Of a stretch of DNA of 64,000 nucleotides, positions 41,486-50,457 are shown piece after piece. Source of the DNA: Neisseria dentiae. Lineage in GTDB: Bacteria; Pseudomonadota; Gammaproteobacteria; Burkholderiales; Neisseriaceae. The DNA lies in the NCBI RefSeq assembly GCF_014055005.1, contig NZ_CP059570.1, positions 1 through 64,000 on the forward strand, given 5' to 3'. The notes under the pieces are model-generated. The model did not search any database, was not told where the DNA came from, and worked only from the letters and a program-made list of their open reading frames with translations. Positions within the stretch are counted from its first letter, which is position 1. Each line of letters begins with the position of its first letter. A program made the translations under genes and the position numbers.

Positions 41486-43657
41486 TTATTTTTTATCGGC
41501 CTTGCGCGTATAGGCAGCATAATAGCCGTAGCCGCTGCGGCCTTCGCTGCGCATGCCGTTGAGTATCACGCCGCTGACCTTGATGTTGCTTTGGGCCAGG
41601 CGGTTGGCGCTGATATCGAGTTCGCGGGCGGAGGTGGCGTTGTAGCGCGCCACCAAGAGCGTGGTGCCTGCTTGTTGGCCGACAATGTTGGCATCGGTTA
41701 CCGACAATACCGGCGGGGTGTCGATAACCACATAATCATAACGCTGGCGGGCGCGGCTCAGCAGCGTGGCGAGCCGGCCGTCGAGCAGCAGCTCCGACGG
41801 GTTTTCGGGCAGGGGGCCGTGGCCGATAAAGCTCAGGTTGGGGATTTCGGTTTCCTGCACGGCCTGGCCGGGGGAAAGCCTGCCTTCGAGAATGTCGGAC
41901 AAGCCTTTTTCGGGGCAGATGGAAAACAGTTCGTCGAGATAGCCTTTGCGCATATCGGCATCAATCAGCAGCACTTTTTTGCCCGACTGCGCCATTACGG
42001 TGGCCAGGTTGGCGGCCACGAACGATTTGCCCACGTTGGGTGAGGTGCCGGTAATCATCAGGATATTGTTTTTGGCATCTATCATCGAGAAATAGATGTT
42101 GGTGCGCAGGGCGCGCAGGGCTTCCACCGCGGCGTCGGTGGGCGCTTCCACGCCCAGCAGGTAGTTGGCGCGGTTGCCTGAAAACGATTTGAGCTTGCTG
42201 CGCAGGGTGTCACGCTTACTCTGCGCTTTGGAAAGCGGAATAATCGCGGCAACATCCATGCCCATCGCTTCGATTTCCTCGGGCTTGGTGATGCCGTGGC
42301 GCAGGGCGGAACGCAGCAGGAACCAGCCTGCGGTCAATACGCCGGCGGTCATGGCGGCCAACAGGGTAATCACGGCTTTGCGCGGGGCAACGGGTTTTTC
42401 GGGCACGTCGGCGTAGTCGACAATCCACACGTTACCCTGGGTGCTGGCCTTCATGATGTTGAGTTCCTGCTGTTTGGCCAACAGTTGGGTGTAGGTGGTT
42501 TGGTTGGTTTCCACGTCGCGGGTCAGGCGGATAACTTCCTGCTGGGTGTTGGGCAGCTCGGCGATTTGCTGGTTGATTCTGCTTTTGGCTTTTTCGAGCA
42601 CGGCCAGTTTGTCGAGCACGGCTTTATAGGTGGGGTGCTCTTGGGTGTAGAGTTCGGCCAGCCCGGCTTCTTCGGTGCGCAGGTTGGTAATTTGGGTTTC
42701 GATGTTTACCAGGCTTTCGAGCGCGCCTTTCGATTCGACGGGGATATCGAGCGAGCCGCTTTTTTTGCGGTATTCGTTTAATTTGTTTTCGGCTTCCTGC
42801 AAGGTGGCTTTCAGGCGCGGCAGCTCGTCGCTGATAAAGGCCAAGCCGCTGGCGGCCACCTGAACGTCGCGGTTGATATTTTGGTTGACGTAGTTATCGG
42901 CGATGCTGTTCAGGATTTTGGTGATTTTGTCCGGCTCGGTGCCTTTGTAGGCCAAGTTGATAATCGGGCTGGTTTTGCCTTTGCTCGATACGGTCAGGTT
43001 TTGCTTGAGGTTTTCGATCGCGCTGAGTTTGGAATGTTTCACCAGCGTAAAGCGCTGGCCGTCGTCGGCCAGAATCTGGTTGACCTGAAGCGTGGTTTGC
43101 GGGCTGAGTTTCAGCGCCTGGCCGACTTTGCCGTTGAGCGTGCGCCCGTCGGGCAGCTCGACGGTGTAGCTTTTGCTGTTTTGGGCGGTAAGCACGAATG
43201 CTTCGTTAAGCCAGTCCGGCTCCACATCAAACGTGTGGATTTTCAGCTCGGGTTCGGTGTCGCTGCTGAGGTTGTGCACCAGGCTGCCGACAATGGGGAA
43301 ATATTTCGGCGTAACGGTTTGGGCAAGTTGCAGGTCGTCGACGGTTTTGCCCAGCACCAGCCGCGACTGCGCCAGCTCCAGTTCGCCTTCAAACGTGAGG
43401 TTGCTGTTTTCGGGCGAGAACAGGTTGCTGATTTCGGTCAGAATCTGGTTTTGCTTGGTTTCGATTTCCAGCATGGCATCGGCGCGGTAAACGGGGGTGG
43501 CGGCCAGGCTGTAGAGTGCGCCCAAAAAGCCGCCGGCCAAAACGGCGATGGCAATCGGGTATTTATAGTGGAGCAGGTTGCGCAGCTGTTGGCCTACGTC
43601 GATTTCGCCGCCGCTGTTTTGCGGTGGGTGCGGATATTGTGGGTATTGTTTTGCCAT
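41486..43657 (-). CDS. wzc: Polysaccharide co-polymerase/BY-kinase Wzc
   Basis: Inner-membrane protein that sets chain length and couples Wzy polymerisation to Wza export. Of 723 residues, the N-terminal Wzz domain lies between membrane segments at about 33-52 and 426-448, with a long periplasmic helical part. The cytoplasmic kinase has Walker A GTSPNVGKS at 537-545, A' LLIDADMR at 563-570 and B VVIDTPP near 640. The C-terminal tail has few tyrosines (SGYGYYAAYTRK), fewer than E. coli Wzc. It follows wzb in the same operon. Confidence 0.93.
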   Translation of the reverse strand: MAKQYPQYPHPPQNSGGEIDVGQQLRNLLHYKYPIAIAVLAGGFLGALYSLAATPVYRADAMLEIETKQNQILTEISNLFSPENSNLTFEGELELAQSRLVLGKTVDDLQLAQTVTPKYFPIVGSLVHNLSSDTEPELKIHTFDVEPDWLNEAFVLTAQNSKSYTVELPDGRTLNGKVGQALKLSPQTTLQVNQILADDGQRFTLVKHSKLSAIENLKQNLTVSSKGKTSPIINLAYKGTEPDKITKILNSIADNYVNQNINRDVQVAASGLAFISDELPRLKATLQEAENKLNEYRKKSGSLDIPVESKGALESLVNIETQITNLRTEEAGLAELYTQEHPTYKAVLDKLAVLEKAKSRINQQIAELPNTQQEVIRLTRDVETNQTTYTQLLAKQQELNIMKASTQGNVWIVDYADVPEKPVAPRKAVITLLAAMTAGVLTAGWFLLRSALRHGITKPEEIEAMGMDVAAIIPLSKAQSKRDTLRSKLKSFSGNRANYLLGVEAPTDAAVEALRALRTNIYFSMIDAKNNILMITGTSPNVGKSFVAANLATVMAQSGKKVLLIDADMRKGYLDELFSICPEKGLSDILEGRLSPGQAVQETEIPNLSFIGHGPLPENPSELLLDGRLATLLSRARQRYDYVVIDTPPVLSVTDANIVGQQAGTTLLVARYNATSARELDISANRLAQSNIKVSGVILNGMRSEGRSGYGYYAAYTRKADKK

Positions 43658-43711
43658 GTTCGGAAATTCCTTTTCATTTCTATTTTTTGTTGTGGGTTTT
43701 ACCGGCCGGCC

Positions 43712-44152
43712 TCAAGGCCTGACCATCAGTTTGAACGCCCATTGCTCGGCGGCATCGTCAATCTGGCGGTAAACCGTTTCAAACACTTCGTCGGTTTGCC
43801 CGTAGGGGTCGGGTATGCTTTTTTTAGGCAGCCATTGGCCGAACAACATGGTTTTGCTGCGGGCTGCGGGCAATACGTCGGCCACGCCGTCGATATGCCA
43901 GGGTTCCATCACCAAAATCAAATCGGCTTCTTCACACATGGCGGCCGTTAATTGGCGGGCGGTGTGGCCGGCGATAACCACGCCGCGGCGAAGGGCGGTG
44001 CGTATGGCCTGTAGGTCGGCATCTTTGCCCGCCAGCGCCCTCAATCCTGCCGACGACACTTGCAGGTGGGGCATTTTCTGCTGCAACAGCCGCTCGGCGG
44101 TGGGCGAGCGGCAGATATTGCCTATGCACACGATTAAAATCTTCTGATACAT
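43712..44152 (-). CDS. wzb: Low-molecular-weight protein-tyrosine phosphatase Wzb
   Basis: Removes phosphate from the Wzc tyrosine tail. The 146-residue enzyme has the P loop CIGNICRS with nucleophile Cys9 and Arg15, and the general acid in DPYGQTDE near 113. It lies between wza and wzc, the standard order. Confidence 0.93.
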   Translation of the reverse strand: MYQKILIVCIGNICRSPTAERLLQQKMPHLQVSSAGLRALAGKDADLQAIRTALRRGVVIAGHTARQLTAAMCEEADLILVMEPWHIDGVADVLPAARSKTMLFGQWLPKKSIPDPYGQTDEVFETVYRQIDDAAEQWAFKLMVRP

Positions 44153-44166
44153 CTGGCCGAGATTCG

Positions 44167-45303
44167 TTAGTTGCCGCCGAAAATATTGTCGATGTAGTAA
44201 ACGTTGCTGATCGACGCGGTAACTTGCGAAACGACGCGGTTCCAGCGGGCAACCGGCGCGGCGGTAACATATACCACATCGTTGGCGCGCAGTTTGAAGC
44301 GGTTGGCCATGGCGTAGGCCGAGGCGTCTTTCAGGTTAAGCTGGTAAACGTGTATGGGTTTTTCGCGGTCGGTCGGCATATTGCGGATAACGAACACGCC
44401 CGAGGCGTTGGCGGTTACTTGGTTCATGCCGCCCGCGTTGCCCAGCGCCTGGGTAAGGGTCAGGCCGTAGTTGCCCAGGGGCAGGGAGGCTTGTTTGCCG
44501 ACTTCGCCCATCACATGGATACGGCTGTTTTCGTTGGTGGGCACATAGATGACATCACCGCCGCGCAAGAGCAGGTTTTGCGACAAATCGCCGTGTTGGC
44601 GGATGTCTTGCAGCGAAATGGTGCGTTCTACGCCGTTTTGCGTCCATTTGATGTTGTTGGTGTCGGCATTGCCGGCGGCGCCGCCGGCTTGGTCGATAAC
44701 GTCAAGCAGGGTGAGCGGCACGTTGGTTAACGGGAACTGGCCGGGTTTGCTTACGGCGCCGGACACGGAAACGCGTTGCGAGCGGAATTCGGCCACGTTC
44801 ACCGAAACCTGCGGGTTTTTGATGTAGCGTTTCAGACGGCTGGTGAGTATGGATTGCAGCTCGGGCAGGGTTTTGCCGCGAGCGTAGATTTTGCCGGCCA
44901 GCGGGTAGGCCAGATAGCCGGACTCGTCAACCCAGGCGCCGTTGCTCACCTGTTTGCTGTCGGGGCTGAGGCTGTCGGTGGAGGGGGTGTTCAGATCGGG
45001 GTGGTGCCAAACCAAGATGTTCAGCACGTCGCCGCTGCCGATGCGGTAGCGGTAGTCGGCTTTTTGGCGGTCGAGCGCGGGGTTGCTCAGGGCGCGGCGC
45101 GGCGCTTCTTCCATGCGGTCGAGCAGGCCGGGGGTAATCGGGTGGATGCTGATGCGGTTGCTGATGTTGGTGTCGGCCCGGCTTTCGCCTTCTTCGTACA
45201 CTATGGTTTTGTTGCGGGTGGGCAGGCCGGAGCCGGGGATAACGGTACAGCCTGCGAAAGCGAGCAATGATAAGCTGATGGCGGTGAGTTTCGGGATATT
45301 CAC
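44167..45303 (-). CDS. wza: Outer-membrane polysaccharide export lipoprotein Wza
   Basis: Forms the outer-membrane channel for the polymer. The 378-residue precursor has a lipobox FAGC with the acylated cysteine at 19, the Poly_export motif (DYRYRIGSGDVLNILVWHHP near 83-102), two SLBB domains (QRVSVSGAVSKPGQFPLTN and IHVMGEVGKQASLPLGNYG) and a C-terminal segment. The gene leads the wza-wzb-wzc group. Confidence 0.94.
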   Translation of the reverse strand: MNIPKLTAISLSLLAFAGCTVIPGSGLPTRNKTIVYEEGESRADTNISNRISIHPITPGLLDRMEEAPRRALSNPALDRQKADYRYRIGSGDVLNILVWHHPDLNTPSTDSLSPDSKQVSNGAWVDESGYLAYPLAGKIYARGKTLPELQSILTSRLKRYIKNPQVSVNVAEFRSQRVSVSGAVSKPGQFPLTNVPLTLLDVIDQAGGAAGNADTNNIKWTQNGVERTISLQDIRQHGDLSQNLLLRGGDVIYVPTNENSRIHVMGEVGKQASLPLGNYGLTLTQALGNAGGMNQVTANASGVFVIRNMPTDREKPIHVYQLNLKDASAYAMANRFKLRANDVVYVTAAPVARWNRVVSQVTASISNVYYIDNIFGGN

Positions 45304-45334
45304 GTTTTATCTTCCATTGATGAAAAGGTTGTTG

Positions 45335-45370
45335 AGGCCGTCTGAAAAAGAATAGTGTTTCAGACGGCCT
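45335..45370 (-). terminator. DUS inverted repeat between the dehydratase gene and wza
   Basis: AGGCCGTCTGAAA and its complement across 10 bases. One arm encodes the last residues (KAV) and stop of the dehydratase gene. It may split the locus into transcription units. Confidence 0.6.
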
Positions 45371-47264
45371 TGCGGTTCTGTAACCACACTAAATCGCAGA
45401 TATCGTCTTTGGGTGCAAAGCCGGTGGGCGCTTCTAATAAGAGTTGCCGCAGCGCCATTTGGTTCATTTGCCTGCATGCCGAATCCATACGGTTAAGTAT
45501 GTCGGATAACGCTTCCCACGGCAGCATTACTTCGCTGGCGGTCATAATGCGGGGATGAGTGGTTTTTTGCACTTCGTCGCCGATTAACAATTCTTCATAT
45601 AATTTTTCGCCCGGGCGCAGGCCGGTGATTTTGATTTCGATGTCGCCGTCGGGGTTTTGGTCGTCTTTCACTTCCAAACCGCTCAGGCGGATCATCTGCT
45701 TGGCCAGGTCGATGATTTTTACCGACTCGCCCATGTCGAGCACGAACACGTCGCCGCCTTTGCCCATCGCGCCCGCCTGAATCACCAGCTGCGCGGCTTC
45801 GGGAATGGTCATGAAGTAGCGGGTGATGTCTTCGTGGGTAAGCGTAATCGGGCCGCCTTGGGCGATTTGTTTTTCAAACACGGGCACCACCGAGCCGGAA
45901 GAGCCGAGCACGTTGCCGAAGCGCACCATGCAGAAACGGGTTTGCTGGCCGGGTTCGGCGGCCAATGCCTGCAAACACAGCTCGGCCATGCGTTTGCTCG
46001 CTCCCATGGTGTTGGTGGGGCGCACGGCTTTGTCGGTGGAAATCAAAACGAAGGTTTCCACACCCGCATCCACGGCGGCCTGCGCGCAGAAGAGCGTGCC
46101 GTACACATTGTTGCGCACGCCTTCGATGGTGTTGAATTCGACCATCGGCACATGCTTGTAGGCGGCGGCGTGATACACGGTTTGCACGCCGTAAGCCTGC
46201 ATGATGCTGAAGAGACGGTTGCGGTGCTGCACCGAACCCAAAAGCGGCACGATTTCGATATTCATGCCCGAGGCCGTCTGAAATTCGTTCAGCTCTTTGT
46301 CGATGCTGTAAAGCGAAAATTCCGACAATTCAAACAGCAGCAGTTTGGCGGGGCGGTAGCGGATAATCTGGCGGCACAGCTCGGAGCCGATGGAACCGCC
46401 CGCGCCGGTTACCAGCACCACTTTGCCGGAAATGTCGGCGCTCATCAGTTCGGGGCGCGGGGCGACGGGGTCGCGGCCGAGCAAATCCACCACCGACACT
46501 TTTTTCAGCGAGCTGATGCTGATTTTGCCGTCGACCAAATCTTTCATGCCGGGAATCGCCAGCACTTCGCACGGCAGGGCTTTGAGGCGTTCGATAATCA
46601 GTTTGCGCTGTTCCTGCGAGGCGCTGGGAATCGCCAGTAGGATTTTTTCCACACCGTAGCGTTTGATTAAGTCTTCGATTTCAGACGGCCTGTAAACGGG
46701 CAGGTCGTAAATGGTGGTGCGCTGGATGGCGGGGTTGTCGTCCACAAACGCCACGGCGTTGTATTCGTTAACCTGTTTGATGGCTTCGAGCAGCTGGCGG
46801 CCCGACTGCCCCGCACCGTAGATAATCACGGGCGCCATTTGTTTGCGGTGGCTGCGGTCGGTGAGAAAGGCTTTCAAAATGATGCGCGAGCTGGTTACCA
46901 GCACCACCAGCATCAGGAAATACACCACCGGCAGGGCCAGCCGCAGCCGCTGCTCGAACAGCAGCACGCTGAACAGGAAAATAAACGCCGAGGCCACGCA
47001 GCCGAGCACGGCGGTGCTGAGGATGCGGGTGCTCACATAGCGGGTAACGGCGCGGTAGAGGCCCAGCCGCACAAACAGCAAAATGGTCAGCACGGCGGTG
47101 GCGGCGAACGCCAGCCAGTTGGCAAAGCTGCCCCATTCGTTGAAATAATTGGCTTTCAGGCTTTGGGCAAACCAAAAAGCCACAAAAATCACCAGAGTAT
47201 CGTGGATAACGAAAAAGGTTTTTTTCACATTGCGGGGCAATGCAAGTAAGGTTTCCAAGTTCAT
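45360..47264 (-). CDS. pglD: PglD/WbpM-type UDP-GlcNAc 4,6-dehydratase
   Basis: Membrane-bound dehydratase that makes UDP-4-keto-6-deoxy-GlcNAc. Of 634 residues, four N-terminal membrane segments (to about 130), a first Rossmann-like part with YGAGQSGRQLL near 149-159, and the catalytic SDR domain with VTGAGGSIGSELCRQ at 285-299. It belongs to the FlaA1/WbpM/CapD group and matches Neisseria PglD in layout. The aminotransferase gene upstream supplies the next step. Here it is in a capsule-type locus, not in a stand-alone pilin glycosylation locus. Confidence 0.87.
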   Translation of the reverse strand: MNLETLLALPRNVKKTFFVIHDTLVIFVAFWFAQSLKANYFNEWGSFANWLAFAATAVLTILLFVRLGLYRAVTRYVSTRILSTAVLGCVASAFIFLFSVLLFEQRLRLALPVVYFLMLVVLVTSSRIILKAFLTDRSHRKQMAPVIIYGAGQSGRQLLEAIKQVNEYNAVAFVDDNPAIQRTTIYDLPVYRPSEIEDLIKRYGVEKILLAIPSASQEQRKLIIERLKALPCEVLAIPGMKDLVDGKISISSLKKVSVVDLLGRDPVAPRPELMSADISGKVVLVTGAGGSIGSELCRQIIRYRPAKLLLFELSEFSLYSIDKELNEFQTASGMNIEIVPLLGSVQHRNRLFSIMQAYGVQTVYHAAAYKHVPMVEFNTIEGVRNNVYGTLFCAQAAVDAGVETFVLISTDKAVRPTNTMGASKRMAELCLQALAAEPGQQTRFCMVRFGNVLGSSGSVVPVFEKQIAQGGPITLTHEDITRYFMTIPEAAQLVIQAGAMGKGGDVFVLDMGESVKIIDLAKQMIRLSGLEVKDDQNPDGDIEIKITGLRPGEKLYEELLIGDEVQKTTHPRIMTASEVMLPWEALSDILNRMDSACRQMNQMALRQLLLEAPTGFAPKDDICDLVWLQNRKAV

Positions 47265-47330
47265 CGTTTTATTATCCGGTTGTTATTGTTTTGGAAAAGC
47301 GTATTCTCGATCGGGATAACAGTGTTTTTT

Positions 47331-47362
47331 CAGACGGCCTTCAGAAGGCTGAGGCCGCCTGA
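47331..47362 (-). terminator. Imperfect DUS inverted repeat after the aminotransferase gene
   Basis: TTTCAGACGGCC faces GGCCGCCTGAAA; the second arm has one base changed from the DUS core. Inside, CTTCAG/CTGAGG can extend the stem. It lies between the aminotransferase and dehydratase genes. Confidence 0.5.
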
Positions 47363-47368
47363 AAACTT

Positions 47369-48544
47369 TCATGCGGTTGCTTCTGCGAGCACTTCCTGTA
47401 TGTTTTTGCAGCAAAACGCCATTTCTTCGGGCGTGATGGTCGGGTGTACCAGAAACATCAGGCTGGTGTCGCCCAATTCAACGGCGTTTTTCAGCCGCTC
47501 TTTCGGCCGCCACGGCGTGTTGTCGAAGGCTTTTTCCAAATACACTTCCGAGCAGCTGCCCTGATAGCAGGGCACTTTGCGTTCGGCCAAGGCTTCGACG
47601 ATGCGGTCGCGGCTCCAGCCCGCTTTCAGGTTTTCCGGTTTCACAAACGCATAAAATTTATATTGCGCGTGTTCGATATAGTCGGGCACGTTTACCAAGC
47701 GGATGCAGGCAAACGGTTTGAGCACCGCTTCGAGTTGCGCGGCGTTGGCTTGGCGTTTGGCCGTCCAATCGCTCATGCGCTTGAGCTGGATGCGGCCGAT
47801 AACCGCCTGCATCTCCATCATGCGCCAGTTGGTGCCGAAGCTCTCGTGCAGCCAGCGGAAGCCGGGCGGGTGTTGGCGGTTATAAACGGCATCGTAGCTT
47901 TTGCCGTGGTCTTTATACGACCACATTTTCGACCACAAATCTTTATCGTTGGTGGTAACCATGCCGCCCTCACCGCCGGTGGTCATGATTTTGTCTTGGC
48001 AGAACGACCACGCGCCGACATGGCCGATGGAGCCGACGGGTTTGCCTTTGTATTTGGCGCCGTGCGCTTGGGCGCAGTCTTCGATAACCCACAGTTTGTG
48101 CTGTTCGGCCAGCGCCATGATGCCGTCCATTTCGGCGGGCATACCGGCCAAGTGCACCACGATGATGGCTTTGGTGTTCGGCGTTAAGGCCGCCTGAACG
48201 GTTTCGGCGGAAATGTTCTGGCTGTTCAAATCCACATCGGCAAACACGGGGTTGGCGCCGGCGGTTACGATGGCGGAGGCGGAGGCGAGAAACGTGCGCG
48301 AGGTAACAATCACGTCGTCGCCCGCGCCGATGCCCATCGCTTTGAGGGCAACGTCGAGCGCCAGCGTGCCGTTGCCCAGCGCAACGGCGTATTCTGTACC
48401 GCACCATGCGGCAAATTCTTTTTCAAACTCGCGGCATTCGGTGCCTGTCCAGTAGTTCACTTTGTTAGACAGTAAAACGCGCGAAACGGCGTCGGCCTCT
48501 TCTTGGGTGAAGCTGGGCCACGGGGCGATAGAAGTGTTAAGCAT
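47369..48544 (-). CDS. pglC: DegT-family sugar 4-aminotransferase (PglC-like)
   Basis: PLP enzyme that should convert the 4-keto sugar from the dehydratase into the 4-amino sugar. The 391-residue protein has the DegT/DnrJ features IEDCAQAHGAKYKG and the PLP lysine in SFCQDKIMTTGGEGG near 187-201. The ATG at 48544 (MLNTSIAPWPSF) overlaps the end of the formyltransferase gene by eight bases; a longer frame upstream is not used. The product is the acceptor for the neighbouring formyltransferase or ATP-grasp enzyme. Confidence 0.87.
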   Translation of the reverse strand: MLNTSIAPWPSFTQEEADAVSRVLLSNKVNYWTGTECREFEKEFAAWCGTEYAVALGNGTLALDVALKAMGIGAGDDVIVTSRTFLASASAIVTAGANPVFADVDLNSQNISAETVQAALTPNTKAIIVVHLAGMPAEMDGIMALAEQHKLWVIEDCAQAHGAKYKGKPVGSIGHVGAWSFCQDKIMTTGGEGGMVTTNDKDLWSKMWSYKDHGKSYDAVYNRQHPPGFRWLHESFGTNWRMMEMQAVIGRIQLKRMSDWTAKRQANAAQLEAVLKPFACIRLVNVPDYIEHAQYKFYAFVKPENLKAGWSRDRIVEALAERKVPCYQGSCSEVYLEKAFDNTPWRPKERLKNAVELGDTSLMFLVHPTITPEEMAFCCKNIQEVLAEATA

Positions 48545-49319
48545 CGGCTGATCCTGCAAAAAGGCTGGTGGAATCTTTGGGGGCGACTTCTTCCAAAATG
48601 CGGCGGTCGACCAGGGTGTATTTCTGACCGTCGATTTCGACGTAGGCACCGTCGTAGGGGGGGAACCAGAACGCACGGATTTTTCTGCCCACATCGTCGC
48701 CGGGGCGGACTTCTTTCATGGCTTCCATTTCGGCACGGCTGGTGTATTCGCCGCCGATATTCGGGAAGGTGGGCAGTTTGGCTTCGCTCTCAACCGCCTG
48801 CATAATCAGGCGTTTGGCAAAACCGTCGAGCACCTGCATCGATTCGCGTTCGAGCGATTGCGCGGTGGCGGTGTCGGGGTCCATCGCAAAGCGTACCACT
48901 TCGATTAAATCGCCGGTGTCGATGGAGTCGTCGATGTAGTGGGCGGAAATGCCCCATTCGGAGAGGCCGTCCATAATCGCCAGGTTATAGCCGCCCGTGC
49001 CTTTGTATTCGGGCAGGATGGCGGGGTGGAAGTTGATGGTGCCGCGCGCGGGCACGGTTAAAAATTCGTCGCGCAGTTTGCGCCAATATAATACCGATAA
49101 GCCCAAATCGTATTTCAGACGGCCTTCGCGCATGGCTTCGAGCGCCGTGTCGAAGGTGTAGAGCGGCAGCCCCAAACGTTTGGCCACCGCCGTGGTGGGC
49201 GAACCTTGCAGGTGGCTGTCGGTTAACACGCCGACGATTTCGATGCCGCTTTGGGCGGATAAAAATTCCAAGAGGCCTGCGGAAACTTTTTTCCGACCCA
49301 TAAAGAGAATTCTGGTCAT
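48537..49319 (-). CDS. Sugar N-formyltransferase (methionyl-tRNA formyltransferase fold)
   Basis: A 260-residue formyltransferase with the catalytic triad Asn96 and His98 (NFHP) and Asp134 (SIDTGDLI). It uses N10-formyl-tetrahydrofolate. Being shorter than Fmt and placed beside a 4-aminotransferase, it most likely formylates the 4-amino group of a nucleotide sugar. The C-terminal part (YTLVDRRILEEV) resembles the beta-rich end of sugar formyltransferases. Substrate identity is inferred from neighbours. Confidence 0.82.
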   Translation of the reverse strand: MTRILFMGRKKVSAGLLEFLSAQSGIEIVGVLTDSHLQGSPTTAVAKRLGLPLYTFDTALEAMREGRLKYDLGLSVLYWRKLRDEFLTVPARGTINFHPAILPEYKGTGGYNLAIMDGLSEWGISAHYIDDSIDTGDLIEVVRFAMDPDTATAQSLERESMQVLDGFAKRLIMQAVESEAKLPTFPNIGGEYTSRAEMEAMKEVRPGDDVGRKIRAFWFPPYDGAYVEIDGQKYTLVDRRILEEVAPKDSTSLFAGSADA

Positions 49320-49488
49320 TGTGCAATCCTTTGTTTGAAAGGTGATTTAAAGTTGAGGCTTGAATTTTCAGGCCGGTGCATACGGCAAACCCGGTTATTT
49401 GTTTTCAGACGGCATACTCGTTGTTTAAGTTCGGTTCGGGTGTGAGGCGGGTGTTTGTGCGGCAAGGCGGAGTGCCGTTGTTCGGCCG

Positions 49489-50457
49489 TTATTTGTCGCG
49501 AACCAAAACTTTGGCGTCGTAGCGCAGCATAATCAGGTTGTTTTCCCATTCGTCGAAAAACGGGATTTTTTCGCCGTAGAGGTATTCGCGCATCAGCCAG
49601 CCGGGATAGTTGCCGCCGGCGGCATAGGTGAGCGGGAAGCCGCCGCCGAAGCGCGGGTTGATTTCGATGCCGTAAACCGTGCTGCCTTTGCAGAAAAACT
49701 GGGCGGTGATGCAGCCGCGCGCACCTTCGAGATGCGACATTTTGTCGATCAGCAGCGTATAAAGGCCGTTGCGGCGGGTGGCGCCTTTGCTCACTTCGCC
49801 GGTGCGCACTTCGAGGCGTTCGCGCGGCACGGCGCATTTCAGACGGCCCGAACGGTCGTAATAGAGATCAACGGTGAATTCGGTGAATTCGTTGGTGATG
49901 TCGATATATTGGCAGAAGATGATTTTCGGGTCTTTGAGCATGTCGTAAGACAAATCTTCGGCGGTGTGGATATATTTCGCGCCGATGCTGCGGCTGCCGT
50001 CGTAGGGTTTGGCAAAGCAGGGGAAGGTGAGGTTTTCGCGCTCGTAGATTTCGGGTGTGTCGATGTCGCAGTGGTTGAAGAGGCTGGCGGTGAAACGCTT
50101 GTCGCGGCAGATGGTTACCAGCTCCGAGTCGGAAACGATGATGTGGATGCCCGCTTCTTCGAAACGGCGGCGCGCATCGGCGAGTTTTTGCAGCTCGGTG
50201 TCGATGGTGGGGATAATCAGGCCGATGTTTTGCTCAAGCGCCAAATCGAAAATGCTGTCGATATAGTTTTCGGCGGAAATCGGCGGCACGCTGAACGCGC
50301 CGTCGGCCACATGGCAGGCGGGCGACATACGGGGGTTCAGGTCGGTGGCCAGCACCTTGATGCCGTCTGAAAACTTGGCGGCTTCGGCTTGGAAGTCCTG
50401 CACAAGCTCTACGCGGCGGCCGGCGGATAAAATGAGTACGTTTTTATTGGTTGTCAT
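49489..50457 (-). CDS. ATP-grasp enzyme of the glycan locus
   Basis: A 322-residue ATP-grasp protein of the carbamoyl-phosphate-synthase-like group. N-terminal Rossmann-like part (VLILSAGRRVELVQDF), central ATP-binding segment with CFAKPYDGSRSIGAKYIH, and the metal-binding end IEINPRFGGGFPLTYAAGG. It likely joins an amino or hydroxy acid to an amino sugar. In pglB2 alleles of meningococci an ATP-grasp domain is fused behind a phosphoglycosyltransferase and makes a glyceramido sugar; here the two are separate, overlapping by 14 bases. A 169-base gap to the formyltransferase gene follows. Confidence 0.8.
   Translation of the reverse strand: MTTNKNVLILSAGRRVELVQDFQAEAAKFSDGIKVLATDLNPRMSPACHVADGAFSVPPISAENYIDSIFDLALEQNIGLIIPTIDTELQKLADARRRFEEAGIHIIVSDSELVTICRDKRFTASLFNHCDIDTPEIYERENLTFPCFAKPYDGSRSIGAKYIHTAEDLSYDMLKDPKIIFCQYIDITNEFTEFTVDLYYDRSGRLKCAVPRERLEVRTGEVSKGATRRNGLYTLLIDKMSHLEGARGCITAQFFCKGSTVYGIEINPRFGGGFPLTYAAGGNYPGWLMREYLYGEKIPFFDEWENNLIMLRYDAKVLVRDK

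Noticed and set aside
47369..48544. The aminotransferase as a second WbpE
   Set aside because: It lies beside the 4,6-dehydratase and formyltransferase and differs clearly from the wbpE product; a 4-aminotransferase role fits better.
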